In this document: positions 24,824 through 37,068 of the stretch, in pieces
How the letters are laid out: each line of letters opens with the position of its first letter
Position numbering within the stretch: position 1 is the first letter of the stretch
NCBI RefSeq assembly: GCF_910592395.1
Contig: NC_088308.1
Span: 23,203,501 to 23,267,500, forward strand
Length of the DNA: 64,000 bases
Origin: Lineus longissimus
Lineage: Eukaryota; Nemertea; Pilidiophora; Heteronemertea; Lineidae
Direction: 5' to 3'
Translations under genes and position numbers: made by a program
The notes under the pieces: generated by a model
What the model saw: only the letters and a program-made list of their open reading frames with translations
Databases searched by the model: none
Told to the model about the DNA's origin: nothing

Positions 24824-26436
24824 CTATTTTTCCTCTTCTTCCTCCTTAGATTCTCCTTCGATGGCACTCTGCGGCACTTCGATTAGTTTAATCTCTTTAT
24901 GTCGGATCTGTCGTCGGTACCTAAAAGGGAATGCAAAATTGGATGAGTAATTTTGCTCAAGAGCTAGCCAATGCTATTTTCTAGCTGTTCCATCAAGTTA
25001 GATATAATCCATACAAGTTGCAACACAATGTTGCTATTACAACTTCAAGGTCATATCTGAAAGTGGATCAAGTATTGACATAGTTTTATACCATCAGTAA
25101 TTGCGCAATAGTAGGCCTGGCGACTGACTAGCTGATTTGAAGTATTGGGTCACATATAAAATCTAACAAAAATGGACTTTGAATCAACTTACTCAAATAT
25201 TCTTGATAGTTGCCAAAGTCCTGTTGCTCCAAGAAATATATTGACACTAAATAGATTCCAGTTCTTGGGGATAATAACCATAGAGTACCTTGACCATATA
25301 CACCCTGAAATAAAGATTATAAGTCAGCTATACCACTTGAAGCCATCACTGAAGGCGGCTACACCAATGACATATACTGCGGCCATTGCTGAAGGCGGCT
25401 ACACCAATGACCTATACTGCAGAAAAGTATGAAGAAATGGAAGCAGACGACACTGTGTAGAGTTTTATTCAATAGAGAAGGATAATCTGATACTGAGAAA
25501 CTTTCGCACTATTCATGATCACGTGATCATGATTGAGCAAAGTGAGTGAGAAAACTTCTCAAAATCAGGGAGCAAAATTTACCTGTAGCAGCCAATGCTA
25601 CTGTCTGTGTCACACTGAGCTTATCTGCAGGACGCTTTAAATCAGCAATACCAGCGATCACAAGACCCTAGCGAAGGGAAAAAAATTTATCAATTAGAGA
25701 ATATCAGAAAGACAGAATATTGTTTTCTTACTAGTGTTCAATACAATTAGGTAAAGAATTAAAGCATTAAAGAGTTAAAATCCAATTATATTTATGACAT
25801 CTTACTAAAAGTCTTAGCCTTACATTTACCAAAACTTACCCATTTAAAAGTAGGTGCCCAAAAGAAAACTGTCTTTGGACCTGAAAGTCAAAACAAAGCT
25901 ATTTCACTGAGAGGCATAAAAAATCTAGTGGCTAAAAAGTTTCAAGTTATAGATGGTTCCAGGCAAAGTTGGCTCACTGTTCACTGCACTGCATGTCTAT
26001 AGACTGGGATGGGATAAGAGTATAGACAATAGTTCTGTAGACCACATGCAGCAGCATAAAGTGAACAGTGCCAGTGGCAGTGGTGAAACATGGATTTTTA
26101 TGAGATCATGGATAAAAGCCAAGACTAAGGAGGACCAACACACCACACATATGGCATATGCGTCTATGCACCAAAAACATGAAAAGAAATAGGAAGAAAA
26201 AGAGTCCACAGTGCTAGCGATCAGAGTGTCACATTAGTCTAGAATACTGCATGCAGAACTCGAGCTGTCACTGTCATGATGAAGTCATGCTGTCAGTGTC
26301 GGCGAGTGTCAGTGAGTGTGGACTGATGTGGTAAAGAGAAATATTTCACACCTGCTGGATGGTTCCAGAACGGTTGCAACTTGGCAGGGACGAATTTATC
26401 AGCAGCCCTGATTATGCCTCTGTATAATGCTGCCAT
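24824..26436 (-). CDS. MPC2: Mitochondrial pyruvate carrier subunit 2
   Basis: Five coding exons, 26436-26352, 25880-25840, 25667-25583, 25304-25193 and 24920-24824, total 420 nt and encode 139 residues, slightly longer than the human protein at 127. Family signatures are plain: QPFWNHPAGPKTVFFWAPTF, KWGLVIAGIADLKRPADKLS, QTVALAATG, then IWSRYSMVIIPKNWNLFSVN. MPC2 pairs with MPC1 in the inner mitochondrial membrane to import pyruvate. The N-terminal helix and the three hydrophobic stretches are present. The C-terminal tail is extended and acidic (ending ESKEEEEEK), unlike the short human tail. The start ATG lies three bases after a possible acceptor (ttccttaag), so a 5'-UTR intron is likely. 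All splice sites are GT-AG and phases match. Confidence 0.96.
25349..25424. repeat. Two-copy 36-38 bp duplication in an MPC2 intron
   Basis: GAAGGCGGCTACACCAATGA followed by a CTATACTGC-like stretch is present twice in tandem. It is intronic and probably neutral. Confidence 0.8.
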
Positions 26437-27802
26437 TGCTTAAGGAAATATAAAGTTATTTGGCTATTCAGAGACACTCCCAGCTTGACACTTTTTGACT
26501 TTTTGTGGCCCCAAAATATTTTCTGGGTCAATCCAATAGTTGTTACGTCGGTCAACGTTTCGCGATCCGTGATAGCCGTGAGGGGGCATGTCAAAAATAA
26601 TGTATTAAAGGCATCCCGCTAGATGGCGCTGGCTGTCACTAGTTATGACATGTCGGGAAAAGCGACTTGTCTCAAACAGGCATTATAAATAGACATGTGA
26701 ATACAATCCTGCTACTTTTGACAATTATGATTAGGCCTACTAGTTACGTCGCTGATGACGTCGGGTTTATATTCTGACTATCATTCTGGCTATCTGACTC
26801 ATATTATATACTTTAAAACCCCGGTCTATCCAGATACCTTTCAGTAGAACTAATGAGCTGTTCAATCATAAACTCCGGACGCAGTGGACAGGCCGTCTCA
26901 TCCTGACAGTAGGATGACGAAATGGACTATATCCCGGGATTCTATCCATCCATTGCTATAACCAGAGCCTTCTGGATGGTGTAACATCTACGGCTTTTCC
27001 CCAGGCCATATTTCAATGTTTCCATACTATAGACAGCTGGAGACAACAAAAATATATATGTGATCTCTATGACTTCTCTCTCGACATCGGGTCCTACCAT
27101 TCAATTATCTGATCTCAGGATGTTCAATTGCCCGCTTTGCTACGATTCGCAAAACAAGCCTGATAAGGACATGACCCATTCGATCAATGACTGTCATTAA
27201 TTAGGCCGCTCATCAGTTCAATTCCATGTTACTGTATATGAGTGTACTTTGTAGGGCATCTGACGCGATCATACTTTGAAAATGATTAGCTTCCGGTTAT
27301 CAAATTATGAGTCAGTATAAATTGAAACAAAACAAAATTTAATTTCAAACTTCGCTGTTCCATCGATCCACGGTAGCGATAAAATACCAAGTGAGATCAG
27401 AAGAGTAGAGAAACGTTACATACAGGTAAGTTCAAAAGTAAATCTGGCGCGATGATCTTTGAGGTAAAAATACACACCACACACCGTCACAACCACAACC
27501 ACCGCTTTTTTCATTAGGGAACAGCCTGAGCTCTCGATAGAGCTGGAGCGAATTATTTGTCACATCCACACGTCTGAGACTGTCGTCGAACACTAAGAAA
27601 AAGAAGACTAAACCGGGCGTGCACTTTAAACGTTAGAGGCCTCCACTTGGGGACGAGCTCTGAGGATGTAGTCCCTCACCCAATGAAGTTTTAAAAATCG
27701 CAGCGGTCATGAACTCGAACGTAATGATACTACTAGCAGTTGATTTATGCACTTTTGAATACAGTCACTTTCTTCATCAAAATTGCAGAAAAAACAAAAA
27801 GA
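26437..27802. other. Divergent intergenic region with upstream promoters
   Basis: It separates the MPC2 start (minus) from the start of a membrane-protein gene (plus). The right part, about 27330-27700, may hold the 5' UTR of the latter: a donor-like CAGGTAAGTT occurs at 27424-27433. The left part should hold the MPC2 promoter and first non-coding exon. No reading frame is convincing. Confidence 0.4.
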
Positions 27803-29738
27803 ATGACAACCACCAACCAGAGAGAACATCGTACAACCACCCCTGGCGATTGTTTCTCAACTTGTGTCTATATCAGCGTCCTTCTGCTGGGGATATTACT
27901 TCTTTTAGGTGGGATAGCATTGATTACGGTGGCATATGTTGCGTTCGAGACAAGGAATTCGTAAGTATTGTGATGCCTTGGTCCCCCAAGCGAGCTATTA
28001 CCAAGTCCCTGCGCTAGGCGATCGGACACCCGCCATTCGGCTTTTTGACACGCACGTAAAATAGCCTGTCGCCTCGGTTAGGAGCCGTTATGCTTCCAAT
28101 GATCATCGTTTTCCAGTCCTTGACTGTTGAAACGGCTCCTGGCGGGGTTCCCCCCCCCCCGACACTCAAGTTTCATATTTTGTAACTCCTGAGTGGCCAA
28201 TAGCATGATAGAGTCCGTTGGTAATATCATGACAGTTAGCCCTCAGGCTTTTGGTCCGCAGAAACTGATTAACGATATCAACCTAAGCCATCCTTTTGCT
28301 GAGCCGAGTAACAGGAATATGCAGAATATGGCTATTACACAAAGGGCACAATCAACGCTCTCCACGCTTTCTGCTTCTCTTCCAGGGTGTTTTTCATGTT
28401 GGGTGTTATATTGATGATCTCGGCGCTGGCTGTGATAATTGTCGCCTTCTACATCCGAGTCCGCATTATTGGAGACATGGATGCGGAGATGTATGATAAC
28501 AATCAGACGGAGGTGAGAGACTCTGCTTTGCTCAGACCCATGATTCATGATTCATGATTTCCTGATGGTCAGAAGTCAGGAATAACAACGTTATAATTAT
28601 TCATTTCCGCACGGGTATTAAACGTGCTCTAATCATTTAACGTAGGAGGACTGCCGGGAAAACATCATGTATTGTCATCTGCATCTGTCTTCGGCGGGCT
28701 GTAAATACTGGCACAAGTTTTTATTATGATTAAAGGTCTAGCGTTAGGTCTACCGAATTGAGGCCTTTGAAGTGCCATACGGTTGGGATTTTATTTACCT
28801 TAGTATGCCTAACTGCATTGTTTTTTCTTTCATTTAGGATACCATTCCACCTATACACAACTACGCCCCGTCCGTCTCATCCGTTCTTTCGAGAGCCTAT
28901 TCACCAGCTTGGACAACACATGAAGGGCGGGTGAATGGACAAGCCAGCCAAAATACCCAACCCATGAACACCAGCGACAAAAATCCATATCAAACAACGG
29001 ACATTCGGACAGCTTGTCCCTTCTCTAGTCAGTTGCGTCTTGTCCAACACCAGAGACAACAAAAATCAGACTATGTCTACGAAAATCCCGTCGCGTTAGC
29101 AGACGACTCATCATTTCAGTTGTCAAGCTCTGTGCCTGTGACAACATTGGTAGAGAGACAACCTGTATTGTCATCTATCCTTGATATAGAACATCCCGGG
29201 ACATCACAAGACGCTGCGCAACCTGGTCCATTCTCGAGCTCACCAACACATATTAGTCGTTTTGTTCATCCTGCTGATCTCCCGCCGGCTTATTCAGATC
29301 ACTGGCAGCTTCCACTACGGCAAGAGTCCATCACAAGGTAAGCGCTTTTACCACTTTGTGATAATCCGGGGCCGTCGCATAACACGCTATGTTGCTTTCG
29401 GGCCCACTATGGCGGCAGGGATAGAGTTTGTGACGGCACCTGGCAGAGTTTACAGCGTACGGAGGTACAGCTCTAGTATGTGCTGCTGGCGGCGCTTAAA
29501 CTTAAATGCGCGAGGCAGGTTTTCACATCTAAACTCAGTTGTCACAATCAAGTCTTCCGTTGAGCCAAACTGATGTCGGGGATCTATTCTATCAGGTGAA
29601 ACACTTGCACCTTTTGAAGGGAACCTAGGTTGTGCAGCATTTAATTTTTGAATCATTTCTTACAGTGCCAACGATGAAATACCTCCGTCCTATGAAGAAT
29701 CGCTTCACATTCCGGTTGAAAGAAACATACTGACATAA
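27803..29738 (+). CDS. Two-helix membrane protein with PPxY tail (paralogue A)
   Basis: Four exons, 27803-27960, 28386-28512, 28838-29337 and 29666-29738, give 858 nt and 285 residues; intron phases are 2, 0, 2. After a short polar N-terminus comes hydrophobic helix 1 (about 21-48, ISVLLLGILLLLGGIALITV), a five-residue link, and helix 2 (54-76, VFFMLGVILMISALAVIIVA). The rest is a long polar, Ser/Pro-rich tail ending in two PPxY motifs: PPAY at 244-247 and PPSYEES from 268. PPxY motifs bind WW domains of NEDD4-family E3 ligases, so the tail may recruit ubiquitin ligases or control trafficking. The plan (two helices, cytosolic PPxY tail) is like TMEM51 and similar adaptors, but no orthologue is claimed. 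The neighbour at 30551-32377 is a paralogue. Confidence 0.82.
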
Positions 29739-30550
29739 TCATATAAAACTTTACTGGAGGCCAAGGTCTGGATGTGCAACCCCGATGCTTTCAAACAGGG
29801 ACAAACAACATTGAAGACATGGTCATATAAAATTGTCATCAGATAGTCACAACATTGGCGGATACCTTTCCTCATATCATCTTAATTCAAATACAGGCAT
29901 ATCTGCCAAGGAGGAGACTTTCGAATTACAGTCTTCGTCTTCTTCAGATGGACATATGAAACTTTGAAGAAGGAGCCATGGTCATTACGACTTCACACAG
30001 GGACAACTACTATGAAGGAGAAGTCATGGTCATATAAAATTGTCTTCAGACAGACATGCCAAATATGCCACGGTGGTCTTAACAGAGTGAACAAGGATGG
30101 GAACTCACTAAGACAAACAACTATGTATCAACACAGACATGACAAGGATGGGAACTCACTAAGACAAACAACAATCTGTCAGTGATATGTATCAACACAG
30201 ACATGACATCATTGAATGGTCCCAAGGGGTAGTGATCATATAAATTACAAGGACACAGAATCAATCTACATATTTAATACAAAAAACCAGACTAATGATA
30301 AAAGTAACAGTGGTATAAAAGCATAGACATTTCGTATTAGTCATGTCAAGCTCACAACATGCAGAGACAAGTGTCCCATAGAAGTATTTAACAGCCAATT
30401 TCGAATGAACAATCCTCTTTTTTATAGCAGTCAACATTTAAAAGTTTCACTCCCACAATACTCAAATTAAAATAGTCCAAAGAGAAGTCATTCTGCACAC
30501 TCCAAGAGTGTGTTGTTCCTGAGTGTTAAAGAGATGTATGCTTCCTTGAT
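29739..30550. other. Convergent 3' regions of paralogues A and B
   Basis: This holds the 3' UTRs of the two tail-to-tail genes. It contains several copies of a short GGTCATATAAAATTGTC-type phrase (near 29820 and 30027) and a two-copy duplication near 30092-30200 built on GGGAACTCACTAAGACAAAC and TATCAACACAGACATGACA. No coding content was seen. Confidence 0.55.
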
Positions 30551-32377
30551 CTATGGCATTATTGCCATAGCCTCATCATATGATGGTGGAGGGGCAGACA
30601 GGTCCGCAGGTTGTGCTCCCAGCCTTCAAAGACAAAGAAAACATCACAGGAAATTATCATGAATTGAATATAAAGAACATTGAGATTGATATCGGTCACT
30701 TGAGGATATAGAAGGAATATTTGGTATGTGTCCTCAGTGGGATAGGTCTACTGAGGGTTTCAATGATGTACAGGATAAAATAAATGGATTATCCAATAAA
30801 TTTGTTGAAAGTTAATTGAGCAAAAACAGTTCTCCTCAAAACAATTGTACAGCTTGATTTTTGTGCAATGTTTTCATCATCATCATCATCAAATGAAGAC
30901 AAGTCAGTGATTAGAATCAAGGTAAAAAGAAGTAGCTTTTGACGCTAATGATTGATGGAGGATTTGCACAGAAGTTGCGCAGATATAATACTTGACTCAC
31001 ATGGGTTGTTCAGCCTCCGACACAGATGCTGGAGAGAACGTAGTCAGGCCTATTGGCTCATCTACAGCTTCAACATGACAGGAGGGCCGTTCTTCGTAAG
31101 GCAACACAGCATGGGTACTGCGGGTTGATCCACTCTGAAAACTGGGCTGAAAACCAAATAAATCAAAACCTTAAGGAATTCTATCGGATGGCATGATAAA
31201 GTTACACAGAATTGCCTCTCCTTCGTGCAGTATACTAAACCAGTTTACCCTTGCACCAGGAATATGTTTATTGCTCAATAAACAAGACCTAGTCGCTGGA
31301 CAGTGCATATTGCTTTTGCTATTCATTACCTTATTTTCAGCAGGCTAGACATTGAATAATCAAATCTCAGTGGGCCAACATTATCATGACACGGCGACAG
31401 GCTTCAGACTTAGATGAGATTAATATCCAACCTGGCCAATGAAAAATTCTGTTTACCCCAGATGTCTTCTCCTTTGCACATTGTCTGAAGCAGCAGACAG
31501 TAGCTCCTGTAGTCATGCTACCTCCTAATGCAAGTAAACTTGGCCCAAGCCACCGGTGCATTGTATAAGCACTGCAAAAGATAGCAGTTTTTCAACAAAT
31601 GAAAATGATGTGGTAATTAACTGTACAAAGAAATCTAGAAGATCCTTTTTGTTATAAATCCTACGATTAGGCAGGTTAAAGGTGGTTTCATAAAAATGTT
31701 ACATTGTTACTCTTATTCAAGTTTCTGTAAATTATTTACTAAAGGCATTTACTGCATGAACCTCACGGTTATAATGTTATGAAGACATAGTCACAACCAT
31801 GAAGACACTCCATGTCATTATTATTCAAGTTTCTGTAAATTATTTACTAAAGGCATTTACGTACTGCATGAACCTCACGGTTATAATGTTATGAAGACAT
31901 AGTCACAACCATGAAGACACTCCATGTCATTATTTCCTTAAGTCCGGGGACAAAGGCACAATCCATGAGCCAGGTCAACAGGATCGTAATGGTCATCCTG
32001 CGGCTTCTTTTCTTTTGTGACTGATTGTGACTTTGTCTCTGCAGTATTAAAATTTCTAAAATGCCATGAAATCACTTGATCATGAAGTTGCCAGTTGAAG
32101 AATCTCATCAACTGCACTGCACAAACTTCTTACGACTGAATTAAACAGTACCAACTGATGTCTTTACTTACTCATAAAACATATCTTCTGGACGACTTGC
32201 AACCAAATAGGCAACAACAGTGACCCCCATTCCTGCCACCGCAATGATGAATCCAAAGAACAATAAAAGTGTCACAACGCAGCATCTAGTACCAGGTCCA
32301 CAGACCTTATTATCATTGTTTGAAGACTCAAACTGATTGGTCCGTTCTGGAGATGGCACATCACCTCGAAGACTCAT
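30551..32377 (-). CDS. Two-helix membrane protein with PPxY tail (paralogue B)
   Basis: Exons 32377-32172, 31571-31457, 31134-31001 and 30623-30551 give 528 nt and 175 residues. Intron phases 2, 0, 2 and the 73-nt last exon are the same as in the gene at 27803-29738. A hydrophilic N-terminus of about 31 residues precedes helix 1 (CCVVTLLLFFGFIIAVAGMG, about 32-60) and helix 2 (about 76-96, WLGPSLLALGGSMTTGATVC). The tail carries LPYEERP and ends with PPPSYDEAMAIMP, a terminal PPxY motif. It is shorter than its paralogue because the third exon is 134 rather than 500 nt. Likely role: membrane adaptor for WW-domain (NEDD4-type) ligases, inferred from the motif. The splice sites are good; the second exon is the least certain. 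Confidence 0.78.
31713..31932. repeat. Two-copy 108-bp tandem duplication in intron 1 of paralogue B
   Basis: A unit beginning TTATTCAAGTTTCTGTAAAT and ending with CTCCATGTCATTA is present at 31713-31820 and again at 31821-31932. The second copy has a 4-bp insertion (GTAC). The near identity implies a recent event. Confidence 0.88.
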
Positions 32378-33277
32378 CTTTTTCTAGCCATATAATCACT
32401 TGTCCACCCACAGTTGCCAGTACCGGTTATAGCAACTTAGCAATTGCATCGCATTTGTCTTCCTTAGTTTGAACACAGCATTATTGAATGTGTAGGTCCT
32501 ACACAGGTCTTAGTAATGGTTTGCTGATCCAGGCATAGCCAAGGGACCATTCCCATGGCAGCAGCATTAGAACCAGAATATAGAAGATCACATTCTTCTT
32601 CTGTAGGTAAGATCCACGCCCTCCCTCACTTCTAATCAGTAGTTCAATCTCTTTTCAAGTTCTGAAATAGAATACGACAGTGCCGAATTCCTTCATATGA
32701 TCGAGGCCGGGTTTGGGGGATGTTGCACTGCATCAGGATTGTCGAGGACACTGACCCCCAAACCTGGAGATTTTTGAGCTGCCCATGTGCATCAGGACAT
32801 GTAATTCGGCCTACCTAAAAAAACCAAAGATGATCCCGGGTCATTGATAGCCATGACGACCTACACTCACCAAGGTTCCATTAATGCATTGAAACAATGC
32901 ATACAGATAACATCACGACATGCAGTCTCTACAGATATGAGAGCTCATCCCCAACTTAAAACCTCAACCTTGGCCGCCAACCACGCCCATTCATTTCATT
33001 TGACACCAAACCAGACTTATACAATAAATACCACGAAAATATTTGTCGAGATCCGGTTAAATGTTGCAATAAATCATTTTATAGATGATAAAGTGCAACC
33101 TTACGGTGCTGCCACCCCAATTCGATATTTTGACTACGCAGGCATGCCGAGGGGCCATCTCAAAATTTTCCTCATCATGATAGTATCCAGTTTTGCTGGG
33201 ATTTGCATACAGACTTCGGCGGCCACTTCAGATGTTTACAAAGTACAACACCAACTACAATCAGAGGCCAATTCCTA
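32378..33277. other. Upstream region of paralogue B, no gene seen
   Basis: This should hold the promoter and 5' UTR of the minus-strand membrane-protein gene. The open stretch at 32844-33278 on the plus strand has no recognisable family signature and no splice support, so it is not called. Confidence 0.4.
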
Positions 33278-34152
33278 AAAGCGCCAGGGACCTTCATTAA
33301 TATTCATGGTCGACGTCATATCGACTTTTGTTAATCTATAAACAATGTCACATGGTTCCTGCAACTGCTATTTTTAGACATCCACATGGATGAAGTACCA
33401 ATGCTATACTATACTAGTTTGGGGATAGCCAATGTTTTTGAAATTTTCTTGTGAAAAGATTGACAGGTCATCTTAGTACTTTGTTCGCGATCGCAGGGTA
33501 AAATATGGGTTTAATTCTTATATAATCGGATAGTTTGGGGAGTTTGCCCAACCATTCTTAGACTCCTGATCTGGGTGTGGCCCAGTGGCAAGGTATCCAG
33601 AACTCAAGGCCTTGTAACCGACAGGTTAAAGGTGTTAGGGATTATTCAATCTACCGCTTCAAGTTTGATACCCATTTTCACATAGGGGTTACTCATACTG
33701 AAGGCCAGTTCAGAGTTGGGGTACAAGACCTGTTGTAACTTGAAAAAAAACAACAGTAAAATATTCTTGAATGCAATTTATTCCAACAGTTCAACATTCA
33801 TTACTGTGCATTTGGTCACTTTTTACAGATTGATCATGTCGACAGTATTCTGACTTTTAAAAATCATGCAAACCCCTCCCTCACTGTTGTAAGCGATGCC
33901 TTAAAAACCATGCAAACCCCTCCCTAACTGTTGTAAGCGATGTCTGAAAACAATAGAATTGCTGGTATACTTATATGATAAGTGCTCGGGATCATCACAA
34001 TGCAGCAGTTATAATTGATGTCGCAAAGGCAAGGCAAAACACCCCACAGTCATAATCGTTTTCCTGCTTCCATGTTAAAATTCTCGCTGGTGTCGTAGGA
34101 TCACATGATCTATGATTGATACATGAGTATTAATGAAGGTCCCTGGCGCTTT
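33278..34152. mobile_element. TIR-bounded non-autonomous DNA transposon
   Basis: The left end reads AAAGCGCCAGGGACCTTCAT and continues TAATATTCATG. The right end is its inverted complement with one difference (CATGAGTATTAATGAAGGTC, then CCTGGCGCTTT). Arms are about 30 bp and the element is about 0.88 kb. It has no transposase frame. A clear target-site duplication is not visible, so the superfamily is open. A two-copy 44-bp repeat (ATGCAAACCCCTCCC, then ACTGTTGTAAGCGATG) lies inside at about 33857-33944. Confidence 0.7.
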
Positions 34153-34394
34153 GGGGAATAAGCCTCTTCCTATCTTCAGCTTTAGTCATCTTTCTCCATT
34201 GCTGGATCTGTTTGTGTGGAGCCAAACAATTTCAATAATCACTCAATTCATTCATCTTGATGAGCCAGTTTACTCTTGTCAGCTGTTTATTGCCCAGTCA
34301 CCGATGACAACAAAATTGAATGCTTGCTACAAATGAACAAGTCAAACAATCTCAATGAAACCGGTGGCTGGTGCAATTTCTATGCATCTGGTGT

Positions 34395-35975
34395 CACTTC
34401 CTTCAAGGAATCCTCCAGACCAAGTTGAAGTCTGAAAATATAACTGTGGAGACGAATTAGTGATACAAACCTGAAAAAGACTCTGTTTTGCTTCTTGAGA
34501 AGTGACCCAGTGTCCCTTCCTTCCTTCAAGGAATCCTTCTAGACTCTGTAGACTCAGGTGAAGTCTGAAAGTATAACTGTGGAGACGAATTAGTGATACA
34601 AACCTGACATTAAAGACTCTGTTTTGCTTCTTGAGAAGTGACCCAGTGTCCCTTCCTTCCTTCCTTCAAGGAATCCTTCTAGACTCTGTAGACAAAGGTG
34701 AAGTCTGAAAGTATAACTGTGGAGACGAATTAGTGATACAAACCTGACATTAAAGACTCTGTTTTGCTTCTTGAGAAGTGACCCTGAGTGTCCCTTCCTT
34801 CCTTCCTTCAAGGAATCCTTCTAGACTCTGTAGACAAAGGTGAAGTCTGAAAGTATAACTGTGGAGACGAATTAGTGATACAAACCTGACATTAAAGACT
34901 CTGTTTTGCTTCTTGAGAAGTGACCCTGAGTGTCCCTTCCTTCCTTCCTTCAAGGAATCCTTCTAGACTCTGTAGACTCAGGTGAAGTCTGAAAGTATAA
35001 CTGTGGAGACGAATTAGCGATACAAACCTGACAATGTCTCCATCTTGCTTCTTGAAAAATGGCCGTGTCCCTTCCTTCCTTCAAGGAATCCTTCTAGACC
35101 CTGTAGACTAAGGTGAAGTCTGAAAGTATAACTGTGGAGACGAATTAGTGATACAAACCTGAAAAAGACTCTGTTTTGCTTCTTGAGAAGTGACCCATGA
35201 GTGTCCCTTCCTTCCTTCAAGGAATCCTTCTAGACTCTGTAGACAAAGGTGAAGTCTGAAAGTATAACTGTGGAGACCTATTAGTGATACAAACCTGAAA
35301 AAGACTCTGTTTTGCTTCTTGAGAAGTGACCCATGAGTGTCCCTTCCTTCCTTCCTTCAAGGAATCCTTCTAGACCCTGTAGACAAAGGTGAAGTCTGAA
35401 AGTATAACTGTGGAGACGAATTAGTGATACAAACCTGAAAAAGACTCTGTTTTGCTTCTTGAGAAGTGACCCATGAGTGTCCCTTCCTTCCTTCAAGGAA
35501 TCCTTCTAGACTCTGTAGACAAAGGTGAAGTCTGAAAGTATAACTGTGGAGACGAATTAGTGATACAAACCTGACATAAAGACTCTGTTTTGCTTCTTGA
35601 GAAGTAACCCAGTGCCCCTTCCTTCCTTCCTTCAAGGAATCCTTCTGGACTCATTTAGACTCAGGTGAAGTCTGAAAGTATAACTGTTGAGACGAATTAG
35701 CGATACAAACCTGACAAGGTCTCCATCTTGCTTCTTGAAAAATGGCCGTGTCCCTTCCTTCCTTCAAGGAATCCTTCTAGACCCTGTAGACTAAGGTGAA
35801 GTCTGAAAGTATAACTGTTGGTACAAATTAGAGATGCAAACCTGATAAAGTCTCCATCTTCTTCTTGAAAAGTGGCCCTGTGTCCCTTCCTTCCTTCAAG
35901 GAATACGACTATATACCAAGTTGAAGTCTGAAAGTATAACTGTGGATACAATTTAGTGATACAAACCTCACCCTC
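34395..35975. repeat. Minisatellite, period about 131-142 bp, about 12 copies
   Basis: Each unit contains CCTTCCTTCAAGGAATCCTT, a GTAGAC block, GAAGTCTGAAAGTATAACTG, GGAGACGAATTAGTGATACA and TTTTGCTTCTTGAGAAGTGA. Units differ in the number of CTTC repeats and in small indels. Decayed copies continue to about 36260. The minus strand reads open through several units (start context MKEGRKGH), but this follows from the repeat and not from a gene. Central units are nearly identical, and edge units are more diverged, as expected from unequal crossing-over. Confidence 0.92.
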
Positions 35976-36865
35976 TCAGTCCTTCTTGAAAGTTGCACCT
36001 TCTTCCTCTCGAAAAATAGCGAAAAATACAGCAGCATCATCTCTCTTCCATTTCATCTCTCGAAAATGACATGAAATGAGTCAATCTCTCTGTGTACCTC
36101 ATCCTCTCGAAAATTAGCGAAAAAAATATGGCAGCGTCATCTCTTCTGCTTCTTGAAAATTGCCCAAGTGTCCCGTCCTTCCTTCCTTCCATCAACGAAA
36201 ACTGTAGACCAAGTCTGAAATTATAACTGTGGATACAGATTAGTGTTACAAACCTGACAAAGTCACTATCCTTGGCTGGGTCTCAGTCTTCCATCCACTG
36301 ATCTTCTCCAGCACCATGGACCAAAGTTGAACGCCAGAAACAAACATTTCTTTTTTTCAAAATGGGACTCTGAAAGTAATAAAACTGAAACCAATATCAT
36401 ATTATACATGTAAATATATCACTGGAAGCAAGGTGGTCCTCTGAATGCCATCAGGGTCTCTACTTCTTCTTCTTGTTCCGGTTAAAGTGAAATATCTCCA
36501 TCGAGTACTGTCACATAATAGTGAAGTCTTCTTAAGAATAGTTTGTCTCTCCCATCAAGCATGCGTGATCTCATAAAACACAGACTCCTTCAAAAGACAT
36601 CTTAAAGAGCATTTCAACACATTTTCAATTGCTCCGAAGATTGTTTTTTGTCATTATTTTACTAAACAATTGTTTTACTCATGTATTGCATCATTTTTGA
36701 TGTATACTCCTTTTGGTGTCTTGTGGCTTGCATTCTTTTCTCATCTTCTCAGTTCCATTTTGCTGCAAAGGAAAATATAAAAATTGATATATGTGATACT
36801 ATTAGACAAAGTCAGTTGTGTTGTGTTGTGTGCGCTGTGATGTATAGTATTGGTAATGGTCTCTT

Positions 36866-37068
36866 CTTCTCTATTTTCTGAACCTCTCTAATGTGTCTTG
36901 CAGCCATCAAAAGTGCGAGGGACCTTCCCATTTGTCTTCTTCTTCTTTGTTCTTCTATTGGAGTCGTCTTCTCTATTTTCTGAACCTCTCTAATGTGTCT
37001 TGCAGCCATCAAAAGTGCGAAGGACCTTCCCCATTTGTCTTCTTCTTCGTTCTTCTATTGGAGTTGCT
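36866..37068. repeat. 102-bp tandem duplication
   Basis: The block CTTCTCTATTTTCTGAACCT to about TTCTTCTATTGGAGT occurs at 36866-36967 and again from 36968. Both copies include TGTCTTGCAGCCATCAAAAG, which resembles a splice acceptor, but no exon could be supported after it. Confidence 0.85.

Noticed and set aside
32844-33278. 144-codon plus-strand frame beside the TIR element
   Set aside because: It runs up to the transposon end, has no known domain and no splice context.
34590-35635. Several minus-strand frames starting MKEGRKGH
   Set aside because: They are produced by the minisatellite unit and shift frame with its indels.
36880-37020. TGTCTTGCAGCCATCAAAAG as a pair of duplicated splice acceptors
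   Set aside because: No open exon with a donor follows either copy; treated as part of the 102-bp duplication.
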